A stretch of DNA of 33,980 nt. Origin: Thermoleophilaceae bacterium (lineage in GTDB: Bacteria > Actinomycetota > Thermoleophilia > Solirubrobacterales > Thermoleophilaceae). This document shows, piece after piece, positions 1 to 11,923 of the stretch. Each line of letters starts with the position of its first letter. The first letter of the stretch is position 1. The notes under the pieces were generated by a model. The model did no database searches and had not been told where the DNA came from. It saw only the letters and a program-made list of their open reading frames with translations. Both the position numbers and the translations under genes were made by a program. The DNA lies in contig JACCVG010000185.1 of the NCBI GenBank assembly GCA_013698335.1, forward strand, positions 1 to 33,980, read 5' to 3'.

Positions 1-921
1 GCGCAGGAGCGCGGCGCCGTCCTGTTGGCCCACAACTACCAGCTCCCGGAGATCCAGGACGTAGCCGACTTCGTCGGGGATTCGCTCGGGCTCTCGCGCC
101 AGGCGGCAGCCTCCGGTGCCGATCTGATTGCCTTCTGCGGCGTTCACTTCATGGCCGAGACCGCCGCGATCCTCTGTCCCGCGGCGACCGTGTTGCTACC
201 CGACCTCGACGCCGGCTGCTCACTCGCCGATTCGATCACTGCCGACCAGCTGCGCGCCTGGAAAGGCGAGCATCCCGGGGCGCTGGTCGTCATGTACGTG
301 AACACGACCGCCGAGGTCAAGGCCGAAACCGATTACTGCTGCACCTCCTCGAACGCCGTCCAGGTCGTCGAACACATCTGGCGCGAGCACGGCCCCGACA
401 CCGAGATCCTGTTCGGTCCAGACATGTGGCTCGGGGCCTACGTCGAGCGGGTGACCGGCCGGCGGATGCACGTCTGGGACGGTGAATGCCACGTCCACGC
501 CGGGATCCGCCCCTCCGACATCCGCGACGTGCGCGCAGAGCATCCGGCCGCCGAGTTCATGATCCATCCCGAGTGCGGCTGCACCACCCAGGTGATGGAG
601 TACGTCGCCGCGGGAGACGTCGATCCGGAGCGCACCCACATGCTCTCCACCGGAGGAATGCTGGATTTCGCACGCAGCTCGTCGGCTGAGGAGTTCATCG
701 TCGCCACCGAGACCGGGATGCTCTACCCGCTCGAGCAGGAGAACCCCGGCAAGCGGTTCATTCCCGCAAACCGCCAGGCCTCCTGCCGCTTCATGAAGAT
801 GATCACGTTGCCCAAGTTGCGCGACGCGCTGCGCGAGTGCGCACCCGTTGTCACCGTAGCGCCGGCGATCGCCGAACGCGCGCGCGTGCCGATCGAGCGG
901 ATGGTCTCGATCACCCCGTGA
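1..921 (+). CDS. nadA: Quinolinate synthase NadA (5' truncated by window edge)
   Basis: Frame 1 is open from base 1 ([35 protein letters not shown]); conserved Cys motifs [16 protein letters not shown] and [11 protein letters not shown]. Confidence 0.95.
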   Translation, partial: AQERGAVLLAHNYQLPEIQDVADFVGDSLGLSRQAAASGADLIAFCGVHFMAETAAILCPAATVLLPDLDAGCSLADSITADQLRAWKGEHPGALVVMYVNTTAEVKAETDYCCTSSNAVQVVEHIWREHGPDTEILFGPDMWLGAYVERVTGRRMHVWDGECHVHAGIRPSDIRDVRAEHPAAEFMIHPECGCTTQVMEYVAAGDVDPERTHMLSTGGMLDFARSSSAEEFIVATETGMLYPLEQENPGKRFIPANRQASCRFMKMITLPKLRDALRECAPVVTVAPAIAERARVPIERMVSITP

Positions 922-1682
922 GCGGTGCCGTCCCGCCACGTCTGCGGCGGATCTTCCCGGAACCCGCCGAGCTGACCGTCGAATCGTTTCTCGAGGAGCT
1001 GCTCGCCCGTCGAGCCGACCGTGCCCCGCGCGAGGACCGCCCCTGGCTGGCTCTCAACATGGTTGCCTCTGCGGACGGCAGGGTGGCGCTCGACGGCCGC
1101 AGCGAGGGTCTCAGCGGCTCGGCGGATCGCGCACTCTTCCACGCGCTGCGCGCGACCACGGACGCGGTCCTGTTTGGCGCCAAGACCGCCAACCTCGAGC
1201 GCTACGGACGCATGGTCAAGGATCCAGATCGTCGTGCCTTGCGCGAACGGGCGGGCCTCGCGCCCGAACCCTTGGCGGTCTGTGTCTCCGGTGAGCTCAG
1301 TGTGTCGGCGGAGCTTCCATTGTTCGCCGAGCTGGAGGCGCGGGTCGTTGTCGCGACCCGTGCCCTCGGCCGCCTCGAAGGGGCGCGGGCCGAGGTCGAC
1401 TATCTCCGCCTCGGCGATGCGGGCCTCGAGACCCTGGTGCGCGCGCTTCGCTCCGATCACGGCGTCGAGCACGCCCTCTGCGAGGGCGGCCCCCGCCTCA
1501 GCGCCACGCTGCTCGCCGAGGGTCTCGTCGACGAGTTCTATCTGACGATCGCTCCGCTGCTCGTGGGTTCGCCCCCGTTCCCGGTCGTTCAAGGGCCGCT
1601 GGCACAACCGATCCGGCTCGAGCTGCTCGACAGCATCGAATCGGCCGGAACGGTGTTTCAGCGGTACGGAGTTGCCAGCTAG
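918..1682 (+). CDS. RibD C-terminal / dihydrofolate reductase-like pyrimidine reductase family protein
   Basis: GTG at 918 overlaps the nadA stop (GTGA); motif [22 protein letters not shown]...[18 protein letters not shown]. Confidence 0.85.
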   Translation: MSGAVPPRLRRIFPEPAELTVESFLEELLARRADRAPREDRPWLALNMVASADGRVALDGRSEGLSGSADRALFHALRATTDAVLFGAKTANLERYGRMVKDPDRRALRERAGLAPEPLAVCVSGELSVSAELPLFAELEARVVVATRALGRLEGARAEVDYLRLGDAGLETLVRALRSDHGVEHALCEGGPRLSATLLAEGLVDEFYLTIAPLLVGSPPFPVVQGPLAQPIRLELLDSIESAGTVFQRYGVAS

Positions 1683-1776
1683 CAAGCCCACACCCGCTGC
1701 CGCCGATCGAGACCTGAAGGTGCAGAATGCGTTGCACCCCTGGGAAAGATCGAATGGACCCGCTACAACCAGATCG

Positions 1777-2634
1777 ATGGCAGCCGGGAACTCCGAGGTC
1801 GCGGCGCTCGCCCAGCAGGGCCAGCAGCGTCGTGCCGAACAGATGAGCGAGCGCTCGCGCATGCGCAGCGGGGAGGTCCCCGTCGTCGAGTTGCGCGACG
1901 TGTCGAAGGTCTACGGCGGGGGCACCGTGGGCCTCGAGCGCGTTTCGCTGGAGATCGGTCGCGGCGAGTTCATCTTCCTCGTGGGGCCGACGGGGTGCGG
2001 TAAGTCGACGTGCCTGCGCCTGCTGATGAAGGAGATCGAGCCTTCCGAGGGCGAGCTCTTCATAGCCGGTCGCTCGCTCAAGGTGATCAAGCGCAATCGC
2101 GTGGCCCACCTGCGCCGCAACATCGGCAACGTCTTCCAGGACTACAAGCTGCTTCCGAATCGGACGGTGGCCGCGAACGTCGCCTACGCGCTCGAGGTCG
2201 TCGGCCAGCCGCGCTCGGAGATCCGCCGCAAGGTCCCCGAGATCATCCGCCTCGTCGGCCTCTCGACCAAGCTCCACAACTACCCCGACGAGCTCTCCGG
2301 GGGCGAGCAGCAGCGCGTCTCGATCGCGCGGGCGTTCGTCAACCATCCGCCACTGCTGCTGGCCGATGAGCCGACCGGCAACCTCGATCCCGAGACCTCG
2401 ATCGGGATCATGCAGCTGCTCTACCGGATCAACCGCACCGGGACGACCGTCGTCGTAGCGACCCACGACCGCGACATGGTGGACAAGATGCGCCGCCGCG
2501 TCGTCGAGCTCTACGAGGGCCGGGTGATCCGCGACGAGCGCTCCGGGCTTTACAGCCCCGACGAGTCGACGAGCGAGTTCGCGATCCGCCTGCGCGGTGA
2601 GTTCGGCATCGGCGCCGAGGGGCACCCCAACTAG
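1777..2634 (+). CDS. ftsE: Cell division ATP-binding protein FtsE (start uncertain: 1777, 1843 or 1861)
   Basis: Walker [10 protein letters not shown], signature [14 protein letters not shown], Walker [13 protein letters not shown]; followed by ftsX. Confidence 0.93.
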   Translation: MAAGNSEVAALAQQGQQRRAEQMSERSRMRSGEVPVVELRDVSKVYGGGTVGLERVSLEIGRGEFIFLVGPTGCGKSTCLRLLMKEIEPSEGELFIAGRSLKVIKRNRVAHLRRNIGNVFQDYKLLPNRTVAANVAYALEVVGQPRSEIRRKVPEIIRLVGLSTKLHNYPDELSGGEQQRVSIARAFVNHPPLLLADEPTGNLDPETSIGIMQLLYRINRTGTTVVVATHDRDMVDKMRRRVVELYEGRVIRDERSGLYSPDESTSEFAIRLRGEFGIGAEGHPN

Positions 2635-2637
2635 CCG

Positions 2638-3549
2638 ATGCGCCTCGGCTTCTTCCTCAAGGAGGCGTTCCGCGCGCTGCGCCGCAACGCCGCGCCCAGC
2701 TTCGCCGCGACGATGACGATCCTCGTCACCGCGCTGCTGCTCGGCGTATTCATCCCGATCGTCCAGGCGACGACCGGCGGCGCCAGCCAGGTCCGCGATC
2801 GCGTGCTGCTCGACGTCTACGTCAAGGACGCGGCGACGGAGCCCCAGATCCAGCGGCTTGGAACCGCGCTCAAGAATCTCGACAACGTCGGTGAGGTCGA
2901 GTTCATCTCCAAGGCGACGGCGCTCAAGGCTGAGATGAAGGAACGCGGCTCCGAGGCCTACGAGGTGCTCGGCAACAACCCGCTCCCGGACGCTTTCCGC
3001 GTGACCCCCGACGATCCCGATCGGATCGACGCGCTCGCAGACGCGATCGTCGTCCCGGACTCGGGTGAGAAGCGCGGGTCGATCACGTCGAGCCCGGCGT
3101 TCGCGATCATCGACGAGATCCAGAACAAGGAGGAGGAGACCCAGAAGATCCTCTCAGCTACCGGCGGGATCTTTGTCGGCGCGATTGTCCTGGCGGTGCT
3201 CCTGACGATCGCCTCGGTCGCCCTCGTCGCGAACACGATCCGGCTCTCGGTCTTCGCCCGGCGGCGGGAGATCGAGGTGATGAAGCTGGTCGGCGCGACT
3301 AACTGGTTCATCCGCTGGCCGTTCGTCATCGAGGGCGTCGTCGTCGGCGTGATGGGCGGGATCCTCGCGATCCTCCTGCTCGCGCTCGCGAAGGTGACCG
3401 TCATCGATTCGCTGCAACAGACCTTCGACTTCCTCTCGACGCCGGAGACGCTTGGCTTCCTGCCGCTCTCGCTCGTCCTTTTGTTCGCCTGCGTGGCCGT
3501 CTCGGCGATCGGCTCGGGTCTCACCCTGGGCCGCTTTCTCCGCGTATAG
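2638..3549 (+). CDS. ftsX: Cell division protein FtsX (permease-like)
   Basis: MRLGFFLKEAFRALRRN N-terminus, four predicted TM segments, follows ftsE. Confidence 0.93.
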   Translation: MRLGFFLKEAFRALRRNAAPSFAATMTILVTALLLGVFIPIVQATTGGASQVRDRVLLDVYVKDAATEPQIQRLGTALKNLDNVGEVEFISKATALKAEMKERGSEAYEVLGNNPLPDAFRVTPDDPDRIDALADAIVVPDSGEKRGSITSSPAFAIIDEIQNKEEETQKILSATGGIFVGAIVLAVLLTIASVALVANTIRLSVFARRREIEVMKLVGATNWFIRWPFVIEGVVVGVMGGILAILLLALAKVTVIDSLQQTFDFLSTPETLGFLPLSLVLLFACVAVSAIGSGLTLGRFLRV

Positions 3550-3593
3550 CGCCTCGCTAACCTGTTCGGGACGCGCCGGCGGCGCTCCGATCC

Positions 3594-4775
3594 ATGCTCA
3601 GCACCGTTCGCGCATTCATCCTCGCGCTGTTCCTAGCGCTGATCGCCTTCGCCGGAGGGCTCTACCTCGGCGGCCATCCCGAACGGCTGCCGAGCGGGCT
3701 GCGCGCGATCTTCGTCGGCGAGGATCGGGCGCTACGAGCCGAGATCGAGGCCGCGATCAACGCTTTCTTCTTCGAGAAGGTCGATCCGGCTTCGCTCGAG
3801 GAGGGCTCTCTGCGAGGGACCGTCGCGGCGCTCGGGGACCCTTTCTCGAACTACTTCTCGCCCGAAGACGCGCGCGGGCTGCGCGACTCGTTGTCGGGCA
3901 ATTTCGACGGGATCGGCGTCGCTATCGACGCCGGAAAGCAGGGTCTCGAGGTGCTCGTCGTCTACGAGGACACGCCCGCGGAGGGCGTCGATATTCAGGT
4001 CGGTGACCTGATCACTGAGGTCGACGGTGAGTCGATCGCGGGGGAGCCGCCGGAAGTTGCGACCGCCAAGATCAAGGGGCCGGCCGGTACCCCGGTCGAG
4101 CTGACGCTGGTCGATCCGAAGACCGGACGCGAGCGAACGGTCAGGCCCAAGCGCGCCAACATCGAGGTCCCCGTGGTCGAGACAAGTGTCGAGGAGGTGG
4201 AGGGCCGCAAGATCGGTGTGATCCAGTTGATCACGTTCTCGGAGGGTGTCCACGCTGACGTCGCCAAGGCCGTCAAGAAGCTCACGCGACTGCACGTCGA
4301 CGGGCTCGTGCTCGACATGCGCGGCAACGGTGGCGGCCTGCTCACCGAGGCGGTGCTCGTCGCGAGCGTCTTCATCGAAGAGGGTGAGATCGTCGCGACG
4401 CGCGGTCGCACCTCGCCCGAGAGGGTCTACGAGGCGCTCGGTACGGCGGTCGACACCGACACGGAGATGGTCGTGCTCGTCGATGGCGGAACCGCGAGCT
4501 CGTCCGAGATCGTCGCCGGTGCGCTTCGCGACAGCGGCCGCGCCGAGGCGATCGTCGGTGAGACGACGTTCGGCAAGGGGGTCTTCCAGGAGATTATTCC
4601 GCTCTCCAACGGGGGGACGGTCAACCTCACCGTCGGCAGCTACTTCCTGCCGCAGGGCGACAACCTCGCCGACGCCGGAATCGAGCCCGAAGTCAAGGCG
4701 GTCGACGACCCGCGCACCGAGCCCGACGAGGCGCTTCCTCGCGCTCTCGACCAGCTTACGTCGAACCTCCCGTGA
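3594..4775 (+). CDS. S41 family C-terminal processing peptidase with PDZ domain
   Basis: N-terminal TM segment, PDZ region, LVDGGTASSSEIVAGALRD and TFGKGVFQ catalytic motifs. Confidence 0.92.
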   Translation: MLSTVRAFILALFLALIAFAGGLYLGGHPERLPSGLRAIFVGEDRALRAEIEAAINAFFFEKVDPASLEEGSLRGTVAALGDPFSNYFSPEDARGLRDSLSGNFDGIGVAIDAGKQGLEVLVVYEDTPAEGVDIQVGDLITEVDGESIAGEPPEVATAKIKGPAGTPVELTLVDPKTGRERTVRPKRANIEVPVVETSVEEVEGRKIGVIQLITFSEGVHADVAKAVKKLTRLHVDGLVLDMRGNGGGLLTEAVLVASVFIEEGEIVATRGRTSPERVYEALGTAVDTDTEMVVLVDGGTASSSEIVAGALRDSGRAEAIVGETTFGKGVFQEIIPLSNGGTVNLTVGSYFLPQGDNLADAGIEPEVKAVDDPRTEPDEALPRALDQLTSNLP

Positions 4776-6532
4776 GCTCGCGGGCACCGGGCCCCGCCGA
4801 GCCCCGGATTGCGGTCCTCGCGCGGCGCGGCAGGCTTACGGTCGCTGAGCCGGTCTTCGAGCGCGGTGGCGGCCGGGTGGCGCTCGAGGGCCGGGCGCGT
4901 GGTGATGCGCAGCCCGGCGACCTCGTCCTGCTCGGCCGCGGCAAGCGCGGAGTACGGGTCGTGCGACGGGTCGGGCGCGCGTCGGTCACGCGTGACGTGC
5001 TCGAGGGGCTGATGCTCGAGCGAGGGCTGCGGCGGCGATTCCCGACCGGGGTCGAGTCCGAGGCAGCTGAGGTCTCGCACAGCCCCGCTCGTGGGATGGA
5101 CGCCGTCGGGCGGGCCGACCTGCGAGCCCTGCCGACCCTGACGATCGATCCGACCAGTGCACGCGATTTCGACGATGCCATCTCGGCCGAGGCGCTGGGC
5201 GACCGCGTCCGGGTCTGGGTCCACATCGCCGATGTGAGCGCCTACGTCCGGCCCGGCACGGCGCTCGAGAAGGAAACCTTGCGCCGCGCGACCAGCGTCT
5301 ACGTCCCCGGGGCGGTCGAGCCGATGCTCCCGGAAACGCTCTCCAACACCGCTTGCTCGCTGGTGCCCGGCGAGGACAGGCTCGCCGTGAGCGTCGAGCT
5401 GGAGCTGGACGGTGCCGAAGTGCGTTCGGCCGCCTTCACGCGTTCGCTGATCCGCTCTGACGCACGGCTGACCTATGACCAGGTGGACGCCGTCTTCGCG
5501 GGTGCCGAGCGCGCAGCGGACCCGTGGGGCGAGCCGCTCGCGCTGGCGCGCCGGGTGGCGGCCGAGCTGACGCTACGGCGCGAGCAGCGCGGGGCCCTGG
5601 CGATCGAGTCGAGCTCTGAGCCGGCCTTCGGCTTCGACGCCGCCGGGCGGGTCGAATCGGTCGCGCGCGAACGGCAGACGGAATCCCATCGGCTGATCGA
5701 GGCGCTGATGATCCTCGCCAACGAGCAGGTCGCGGGGCTACTCTCCGATCGTCGCCTGGCGACGCTCTACCGGGTCCACGAGCGCCCTGATCCGGCCGCC
5801 GTGGAGGCGCTCGTCGGGAAGCTGGCCTCGCTCTCGGTCCCGACGCCACCGATGCCGCGGTCGATCGCGCCGCAGCAGGCCGCCGAGCTCGTCGGGGAGA
5901 TCAGCGTCATGGTCGCCGAGCACGTTCGATCGAACGGCGGGCGCGGCGCGGCGGCGTTCACCTCGCTCGTGCTCCGCTCGCTCAAGCAGGCCTACTACTC
6001 GCCCCGCAACCTCGGCCACACGGGCCTCCAGAGCACACGCTACTGCCACTTCACCTCGCCGATCCGCCGCTACCCCGACCTCGTCGCACACCGCGCCCTG
6101 CTCGCCGCGATCGGCGCCGACGACGTCGCGCCGCGGGCCGACGCGCTCGAAGAGGCGGCGGCCTGGTCGAGCCAGGTCGAGCGCGACGCGATGCGGATCG
6201 AGCGCTCGGCCGATGACATCTGCCTCGCCTTCCTGCTCGAGCGCTCGCTCGCCGAGCGGGCGCACGACGATCGCGACTTCAACGGCGAGGTCGTCGGGCT
6301 GATCGGGTCGGGGGCGTTCATCCGATTCGGCGCCGAGGGGTTCGAAGGCTTTCTGCCGGTCCGCCGCATGCAGGGCTACTGGACGCTCAACGAGCAGGAG
6401 ACGATCCTCTCGACCGGCAGCCCCGGCGGGACGCTGCGGTTGGGTGATCCGGTTGCGGTCCGGGTCGATCGCGTTGAGCCGCTCCGCGGCCGCACGGACC
6501 TGGTGCTCGCCGAGGATCGACGGGTAGCGTAG
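4772..6532 (+). CDS. rnr: Ribonuclease R / RNB family exoribonuclease
   Basis: RNB motif TIDPTSARDFDDAIS; FTSPIRRYPDLVAHR; C-terminal S1-like region; precedes smpB. Confidence 0.92.
   Translation: MSSRAPGPAEPRIAVLARRGRLTVAEPVFERGGGRVALEGRARGDAQPGDLVLLGRGKRGVRVVRRVGRASVTRDVLEGLMLERGLRRRFPTGVESEAAEVSHSPARGMDAVGRADLRALPTLTIDPTSARDFDDAISAEALGDRVRVWVHIADVSAYVRPGTALEKETLRRATSVYVPGAVEPMLPETLSNTACSLVPGEDRLAVSVELELDGAEVRSAAFTRSLIRSDARLTYDQVDAVFAGAERAADPWGEPLALARRVAAELTLRREQRGALAIESSSEPAFGFDAAGRVESVARERQTESHRLIEALMILANEQVAGLLSDRRLATLYRVHERPDPAAVEALVGKLASLSVPTPPMPRSIAPQQAAELVGEISVMVAEHVRSNGGRGAAAFTSLVLRSLKQAYYSPRNLGHTGLQSTRYCHFTSPIRRYPDLVAHRALLAAIGADDVAPRADALEEAAAWSSQVERDAMRIERSADDICLAFLLERSLAERAHDDRDFNGEVVGLIGSGAFIRFGAEGFEGFLPVRRMQGYWTLNEQETILSTGSPGGTLRLGDPVAVRVDRVEPLRGRTDLVLAEDRRVA
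6525..6530 (+). promoter_or_regulatory. Candidate -10 box TAGCGT, 8 nt before smpB ATG
   Basis: TAGCGT aggcggcg ATG; same box and spacing as mscS at 18710. Confidence 0.35.
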
Positions 6533-6538
6533 GCGGCG

Positions 6539-7012
6539 ATGGCCAAGAAGGGCAAACGGAAGGCGGCGCCGGGCGATGTCGCTACCAATCGCCGGGCGTC
6601 GTTCAAGTACACGCTGACCGATCGCTGGGAATGCGGAATGGTGCTCCAGGGCTCCGAGGTCAAGTCGATGCGCGCCGGAGCGGTCCAGCTAAAGGACGCC
6701 TACGCGGCCGTCGACGGTGGCGAGGTGTTTCTCCACAACATGCACGTCGCGCCCTACCCGGCGGCCTCGCGAGAGAACCACGAGCCCGAGCGGGTGCGCA
6801 AGCTGCTGCTCCACGAGCGCGAGATCGAGCGGATCCTCGGGAAGACCAACGAGAAGGGGCTGACGCTGGTGCCGACAAGGGTCTACTTCTCCGGACGCAA
6901 CGCCAAGGTCGAGATCGCGCTGGCGCGCGGCAAGGACCTCTACGACAAGCGGCGTGACCTCAAGGCCAAGGACGCCCGTCGCGAGATCGAACGCGGTCTA
7001 CGTGGGGAGTGA
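6539..7012 (+). CDS. smpB: SsrA-binding protein SmpB
   Basis: NRRASFKYTLTDRWECGMVLQGSEVKSMRAG...KDLYDKRRDLKAKDARREI. Confidence 0.97.
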   Translation: MAKKGKRKAAPGDVATNRRASFKYTLTDRWECGMVLQGSEVKSMRAGAVQLKDAYAAVDGGEVFLHNMHVAPYPAASRENHEPERVRKLLLHEREIERILGKTNEKGLTLVPTRVYFSGRNAKVEIALARGKDLYDKRRDLKAKDARREIERGLRGE

Positions 7013-7873
7013 GCGCGGCAGGTACGTCGCGGTCATCGCGAGGCCGAGCACGACGACCAGGCCGACGTAGCTGAGCGCGACCAGCGCCCGCGTGCGCGGG
7101 GTGACTTCGTTGTAGCGCTTGGACTCCGGAGACTTACGCTCCTTCCAGCGACGGTAGGTCTCAAAGCCGCCCACCAGCACGACCAGCAGCAGGATCGGGT
7201 TCGGGAAGACGAACACCATCCCGATCAGCAGCGCCCAGCCGACGCCCCACATCCAAGGGGTGAGGGCAGCCATCGCGCGGCCGCCGTCGAGCGGCAGCAC
7301 GGGGAGGAGGTTGAAGAGGTTGATCAGGAAGCCGGTGTAGGCGAGCGCCTGGAAGAACACGTTTCCGGTCGCCAGCCAGAGCGCGACCGGTATCAGGCAA
7401 CCGAGCGAGCCGAGAATGGGGCCGGCGAGCCCGACGCGAGCCTCAGCGCCCGCATCCTTCGGCAACTCCTTCATCGCGACGACCGCTCCGAGGAACGGGA
7501 TGAACATCACGGGGCTCGATTTGATCCCCTCCCGCCGCAGCTGGAATACGTGGCCGAGCTCGTGGACGAACAGCAGCGCCACGAAACCGACCGCGAAGCT
7601 CCAGCCCCAGATCAGCGCGTAGGCGGCGACCGACACGAGCGCGCTGGCGGAGGTCGTGAACAGCTTGACCTTCGTCAGGGCGAGCAGGACGAACTTGAGC
7701 TTCGCGCCGAAGTTGAGGATCAGCAGGCCGACGGCCGCCGCGGCGCCCGCGATCCGCTTCCAGGGCGACTTCGGGCGTGCCGGCTCGGGCGAGTAGGTCT
7801 CCGGGTAGTGGCTCTGTGGCCCGTCGGCGGGTTGCGGGCCGACCGTCGCCGGGGTGGGGGAGTGGGATTCCAC
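6998..7873 (-). CDS. Site-2 protease family (M50) membrane metalloprotease
   Basis: HELGH zinc motif, LPLDGGR motif, multiple TM segments; GTG start at 7873 inferred (VESHSPTPATVG). Confidence 0.85.
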   Translation of the reverse strand: MESHSPTPATVGPQPADGPQSHYPETYSPEPARPKSPWKRIAGAAAAVGLLILNFGAKLKFVLLALTKVKLFTTSASALVSVAAYALIWGWSFAVGFVALLFVHELGHVFQLRREGIKSSPVMFIPFLGAVVAMKELPKDAGAEARVGLAGPILGSLGCLIPVALWLATGNVFFQALAYTGFLINLFNLLPVLPLDGGRAMAALTPWMWGVGWALLIGMVFVFPNPILLLVVLVGGFETYRRWKERKSPESKRYNEVTPRTRALVALSYVGLVVVLGLAMTATYLPRSLPT

Positions 7874-7933
7874 GCTTCCAGTGTGGCAATCCCGCACGCC
7901 GGACTGCTCCACGGCGTGGGAGGATGCCTCGCG

Positions 7934-8794
7934 GTGGCCGACGAAAAGCCCCAGACCAGCTCCAAGGCGATTCTCAATCCGCGCTCGTCCGGGACGACGA
8001 CGATCGGCTCGGTGCCGCCCGTCGACCCGCCCGATGGGCCTCGCCGCTCGCCGCTGCGCGAGGGTGGGATCGGAGAGCGACTGCTGGTGGTCCTGACGAT
8101 CCTGCTCACCTTCGGGGCGGCCGCCTACGTCTTCTCTGCCGAGGAGCAGGACGCACTCAGCGATCCGCTGAAGCGCGCCGCCCGCGGCGAGGTCGATTCG
8201 GGAACGGCGATCTCGTTCACGCGCCGGGAGAACATCCGGCGCGCCCTGACGGTGATCGGCGAGACGGCCGCGCCGGGCGCGACGATCGGGACGTTCACGA
8301 TCCGGCCGGATCGGATCGACGTCACGACGATCAACCCGGACGGCCGGACCCAGACCGGCCAGGTCGACCTCGATTACTCGCTCGAGCTGCGCGACTTCTC
8401 GACGAGCGACTACGACGGGCTCGACCGCTCGGAGATCGACCCCGCCGCACCGGCCAAGATCATCGATCGCGCGCAGCGCGCGGCGGGACTGCTCCCGGCC
8501 GACTTCGACTACATGACGATCAGCGCCTATCCGACCGAACTCATCGAGTCCTCCTGGAGCGCCTTCTGGTCCGAGCCGCCGCGCGGCAACGACATCGCCG
8601 CCGCGATCGACGGCAGCGACGTCCGTCCGCTCGGCACGGCGGACGCGGCCGCACGCAAAGCGCAGGCAAAGGCGACGGCGGCCGCCGAACGCGCCCGACG
8701 TGCCGCCGCCAAACAGGCCGAGCTCGCGATCGAGCAGGCGAAGTGCGCCGTCAAGGCGCTCGATGGGGAAGCGCTCGCGCGGTGCTACCGATGA
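7934..8794 (+). CDS. Membrane-anchored hypothetical protein
   Basis: GTG at 7934 with upstream GGGAGGA; TM RLLVVLTILLTFGAAAYVF; Ala/Lys-rich C-terminal tail; stop overlaps next ATG (ATGA). Confidence 0.75.
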   Translation: MADEKPQTSSKAILNPRSSGTTTIGSVPPVDPPDGPRRSPLREGGIGERLLVVLTILLTFGAAAYVFSAEEQDALSDPLKRAARGEVDSGTAISFTRRENIRRALTVIGETAAPGATIGTFTIRPDRIDVTTINPDGRTQTGQVDLDYSLELRDFSTSDYDGLDRSEIDPAAPAKIIDRAQRAAGLLPADFDYMTISAYPTELIESSWSAFWSEPPRGNDIAAAIDGSDVRPLGTADAAARKAQAKATAAAERARRAAAKQAELAIEQAKCAVKALDGEALARCYR

Positions 8795-9501
8795 TCCGCC
8801 TCGCCCGCTCACTTGTCGGCCTCGGGATGATCGCCGCCGCTTCGGTGCTCGCGGGCTGGGCGATCTACGGGTTGGTTCGTACGGGGACCTGCGCGTCGGG
8901 AGGCCCCTACATCTCCGCTCGTCCCTGCCCGCCGGGCACCGACCTCAAGATCATCGGCTTGGTCGGCGCGGTCTTCGCGACGCTGGCCGGGGCGGTGATA
9001 TCGCCCGTCCGCGGCTCTGGCCGACTCGCCTGGGGGCTTGGCTTCACCCTGCTGGGCGCGGGTGCGCTCGTCGCCGCCTTCGGACCAGCCAAGCCGCCCG
9101 ATGGCGGGATTGGCCTGCTGATCCTTGGGGTTGCCCTCGGCTGCGTGTTCGGTGCGATGGGTCTCCCCGGCCTGATCGGGGCAATCTTCGCCGGGGCGGG
9201 GCGGGCGAAGGCGATCGAGTTGATGTCCTCCGGCGACGCGTCTGTCGCGACCGTCGACCTCACCGGGGGCGAGCTCGATCCGGAGCAGGCCAAACGGGTC
9301 GGCGATGTATTCGGTTCGCTCGGTATGGGTGAGCTCGCCACGACGCTCCGGCAGCACGCTCGTAGCGCCGGATCCGCGACCGGCCCGGCGAGCGCACCCG
9401 ATCTGACCGCCGAGCTGACCAAGCTCGCCGAGCTTCGCACCGGGGGAGCACTGACCCAGGCCGAGTTCGATCAGGCCAAGAAGAAGCTGCTGGGTCTGTA
9501 G
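8791..9501 (+). CDS. Multi-TM membrane protein with C-terminal SHOCT-like domain
   Basis: ATG at 8791; TM segments; C-terminus LTKLAELRTGGALTQAEFDQAKKKLLGL is SHOCT-like. Confidence 0.8.
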   Translation: MIRLARSLVGLGMIAAASVLAGWAIYGLVRTGTCASGGPYISARPCPPGTDLKIIGLVGAVFATLAGAVISPVRGSGRLAWGLGFTLLGAGALVAAFGPAKPPDGGIGLLILGVALGCVFGAMGLPGLIGAIFAGAGRAKAIELMSSGDASVATVDLTGGELDPEQAKRVGDVFGSLGMGELATTLRQHARSAGSATGPASAPDLTAELTKLAELRTGGALTQAEFDQAKKKLLGL

Positions 9502-9519
9502 GATTAGAAGCGCTCATAC

Positions 9520-9883
9520 GGGGACGACAGGCTTCGACGTGGTTGTCTCGTGCGAGCAGTTGCGAGCCGAGGTCCCCGGTCGGCCTCGTAAAACAACCGG
9601 GAAAACCATAAGTGCGGACTCTCACGAGTACGCCCTCGCTGCTTAGCAACAACTAAGCGAGCGAGGTGTCGGCCCGCCCTCGGCCCGTGGGGTGGAAATC
9701 CGGCATCAACAACGGGCTCCACCCGCGCCGAGCGCCTTCGGCGGCGCGGGGAAATCTAAGGAGGCTGGCCCCCCGCCACCCTGCCTGAGCGGCGATCGGG
9801 GAGCGAGACACAGAGCTCTGGCTACGCTCGTAGAAGCTGTTCGTGCCCGACCGCGGACGTGGGTTCGATTCCCACCGTCTCCA
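9520..9883 (+). ncRNA. ssrA: Transfer-messenger RNA (tmRNA), CCA not encoded
   Basis: Acceptor stem GGGGACG (9520-9526) pairs with CGTCTCC (9876-9882); GTTCGATTCCCAC T-arm; ATAAGT before resume codon; tag ORF 9614-9646 encodes ADSHEYALAA-stop. Confidence 0.95.
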
Positions 9884-9977
9884 TCAGAACGAGTGACAGG
9901 CAGTGCAGGACCGACGTCGCGTGCGTAATCCGGTGGTGCTGAGTTGGCTGCCGGGCGTTCGTGGGTACTAGTCGGGA

Positions 9978-10394
9978 ATGACCGAAACCAAGCCCCACAG
10001 AATCCTTGCCCTCGTATCCGAGCCCGTCTCAGGGGAGCAGCTGCGCAGCGCGATCGGCGAATCGGCCGCCAACGCCGAGGTGCTCGTCGTAGCGCCGGCG
10101 TTGATCTCGCGTACGCGCTGGATCTTCGCCGACCCCGATCCCGCCATCGACCGGGCCGAGGCCGTTCAAGAGGAAACCGTCCATCAGCTCGACGAGGACG
10201 GCGTCGACGCTGCCGGCAACACGGGCGAATCCGACCCACTGCTGGCGATCCAGGACGCGCTCGCGACGTGGCCCGCCGACGAGCTGGTCGTCTTTCACCA
10301 TCCGGAGGCAGAGGCCAACTGGCTCGAAGACGGCCTCGTGGACGACGCGCGCGCGCGCTTCTCGCTGCCGATCAAGGAGTTCACCGTCGAGTAG
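9978..10394 (+). CDS. Small hypothetical protein, possibly universal-stress-protein-like alpha/beta fold
   Basis: [28 protein letters not shown]...[21 protein letters not shown]; strong codon bias. Confidence 0.65.
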   Translation: MTETKPHRILALVSEPVSGEQLRSAIGESAANAEVLVVAPALISRTRWIFADPDPAIDRAEAVQEETVHQLDEDGVDAAGNTGESDPLLAIQDALATWPADELVVFHHPEAEANWLEDGLVDDARARFSLPIKEFTVE

Positions 10395-10419
10395 GAGTCG
10401 TGACCGATCGGTATCTTGA

Positions 10420-10454
10420 GCGGTTGGACGTCAACGCTTTCGCGCCCCAACCGC
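10420..10454 (+). promoter_or_regulatory. Hairpin immediately 5' of the ahcY Shine-Dalgarno
   Basis: Perfect 8-bp inverted repeat GCGGTTGG/CCAACCGC (10420-10427 / 10447-10454), then CAGGAG. Confidence 0.35.
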
Positions 10455-10465
10455 CAGGAGAAACC

Positions 10466-11919
<1,454 letters not shown>

Positions 11920-11923
<4 letters not shown>

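Noticed and set aside
1498-2625. 375-aa minus-strand ORF opposite ftsE
   Set aside because: Shadow of ftsE; no conserved motifs.
9504-9928. ORFs 9504-9722 (-), 9692-9928 (+) and 9706-10239 (-)
   Set aside because: They overlap tmRNA or are antisense to ORF 9978; no recognisable protein sequence.
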